DNA of 5,333 nucleotides from DYTO01 sp040757795 (lineage in GTDB: Archaea > Hadarchaeota > Hadarchaeia > Hadarchaeales > Hadarchaeaceae). Numbering within the stretch: the first letter of the stretch is position 1; every line of letters begins with the position of its first letter. Of this stretch, positions 5,302 to 5,333 are shown in pieces. The notes under the pieces are model-generated. The model was not told the DNA's origin. It saw only the letters and a list, made by a program, of their open reading frames with translations, and did no database searches. The stretch spans positions 1 to 5,333 of the forward strand of contig JBFLWG010000062.1 of the NCBI GenBank assembly GCA_040757795.1, read 5' to 3'. The translations under genes and the position numbers were made by a program.

Positions 5302-5333
5302 CGTCAGCGCGTGAATTTGTTCTGTGGCTTCAA

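Overview
The window comes from an archaeal chromosome of moderate to fairly high GC. The evidence is a type II methionine aminopeptidase, an adjacent pair encoding Nop5 and fibrillarin (the protein core of archaeal box C/D RNPs), and TATA-like elements about 28-34 bases before the start codons of the genes that lead transcripts. The exact lineage cannot be fixed from the sequence. The glyceraldehyde-3-phosphate dehydrogenase (GAPDH) is of the bacterial/eukaryotic class, not the usual archaeal class II enzyme, and the Bax inhibitor-1-like protein is of a type best known from bacteria. This points to an archaeal group with a history of bacterial gene acquisition.

Layout. (1) Positions 1-642, plus strand: the C-terminal ~213 codons of methionine aminopeptidase, cut by the window edge. 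(2) Positions 655-3247, minus strand: an overlapping three-gene cluster read nop5 - flpA - BaxI_1-family membrane protein, ending tail to tail with the aminopeptidase 12 bases away. (3) Positions 3248-3332: an 85-base divergent promoter region with a perfect 10-bp inverted repeat whose arms each resemble a TATA box facing outward. (4) Positions 3333-4355, plus strand: bacterial-type GAPDH. (5) Positions 4402-5289, plus strand: PdxS, the pyridoxal 5'-phosphate synthase subunit, with its own TATA-like element upstream. (6) Positions 5290-5333: start of an intergenic region with another possible TATA-like element.

Functionally the genes are mostly housekeeping: N-terminal methionine removal, guide-RNA-directed 2'-O-methylation of RNA, central glycolysis/gluconeogenesis, and vitamin B6 cofactor synthesis. 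The genes inside the minus-strand cluster have Shine-Dalgarno-like sites, whereas the first genes of transcripts lack them, consistent with leaderless or very short-leadered mRNAs. Coding density is very high and no stretch over 300 bases lacks a gene. I saw no tRNA, rRNA, CRISPR array, insertion sequence or defence system, and no convincing new biological system. The most notable points are the symmetric divergent promoter, the membrane protein overlapping the RNP operon, the bacterial-class GAPDH, and unusual residues in PdxS and GAPDH.
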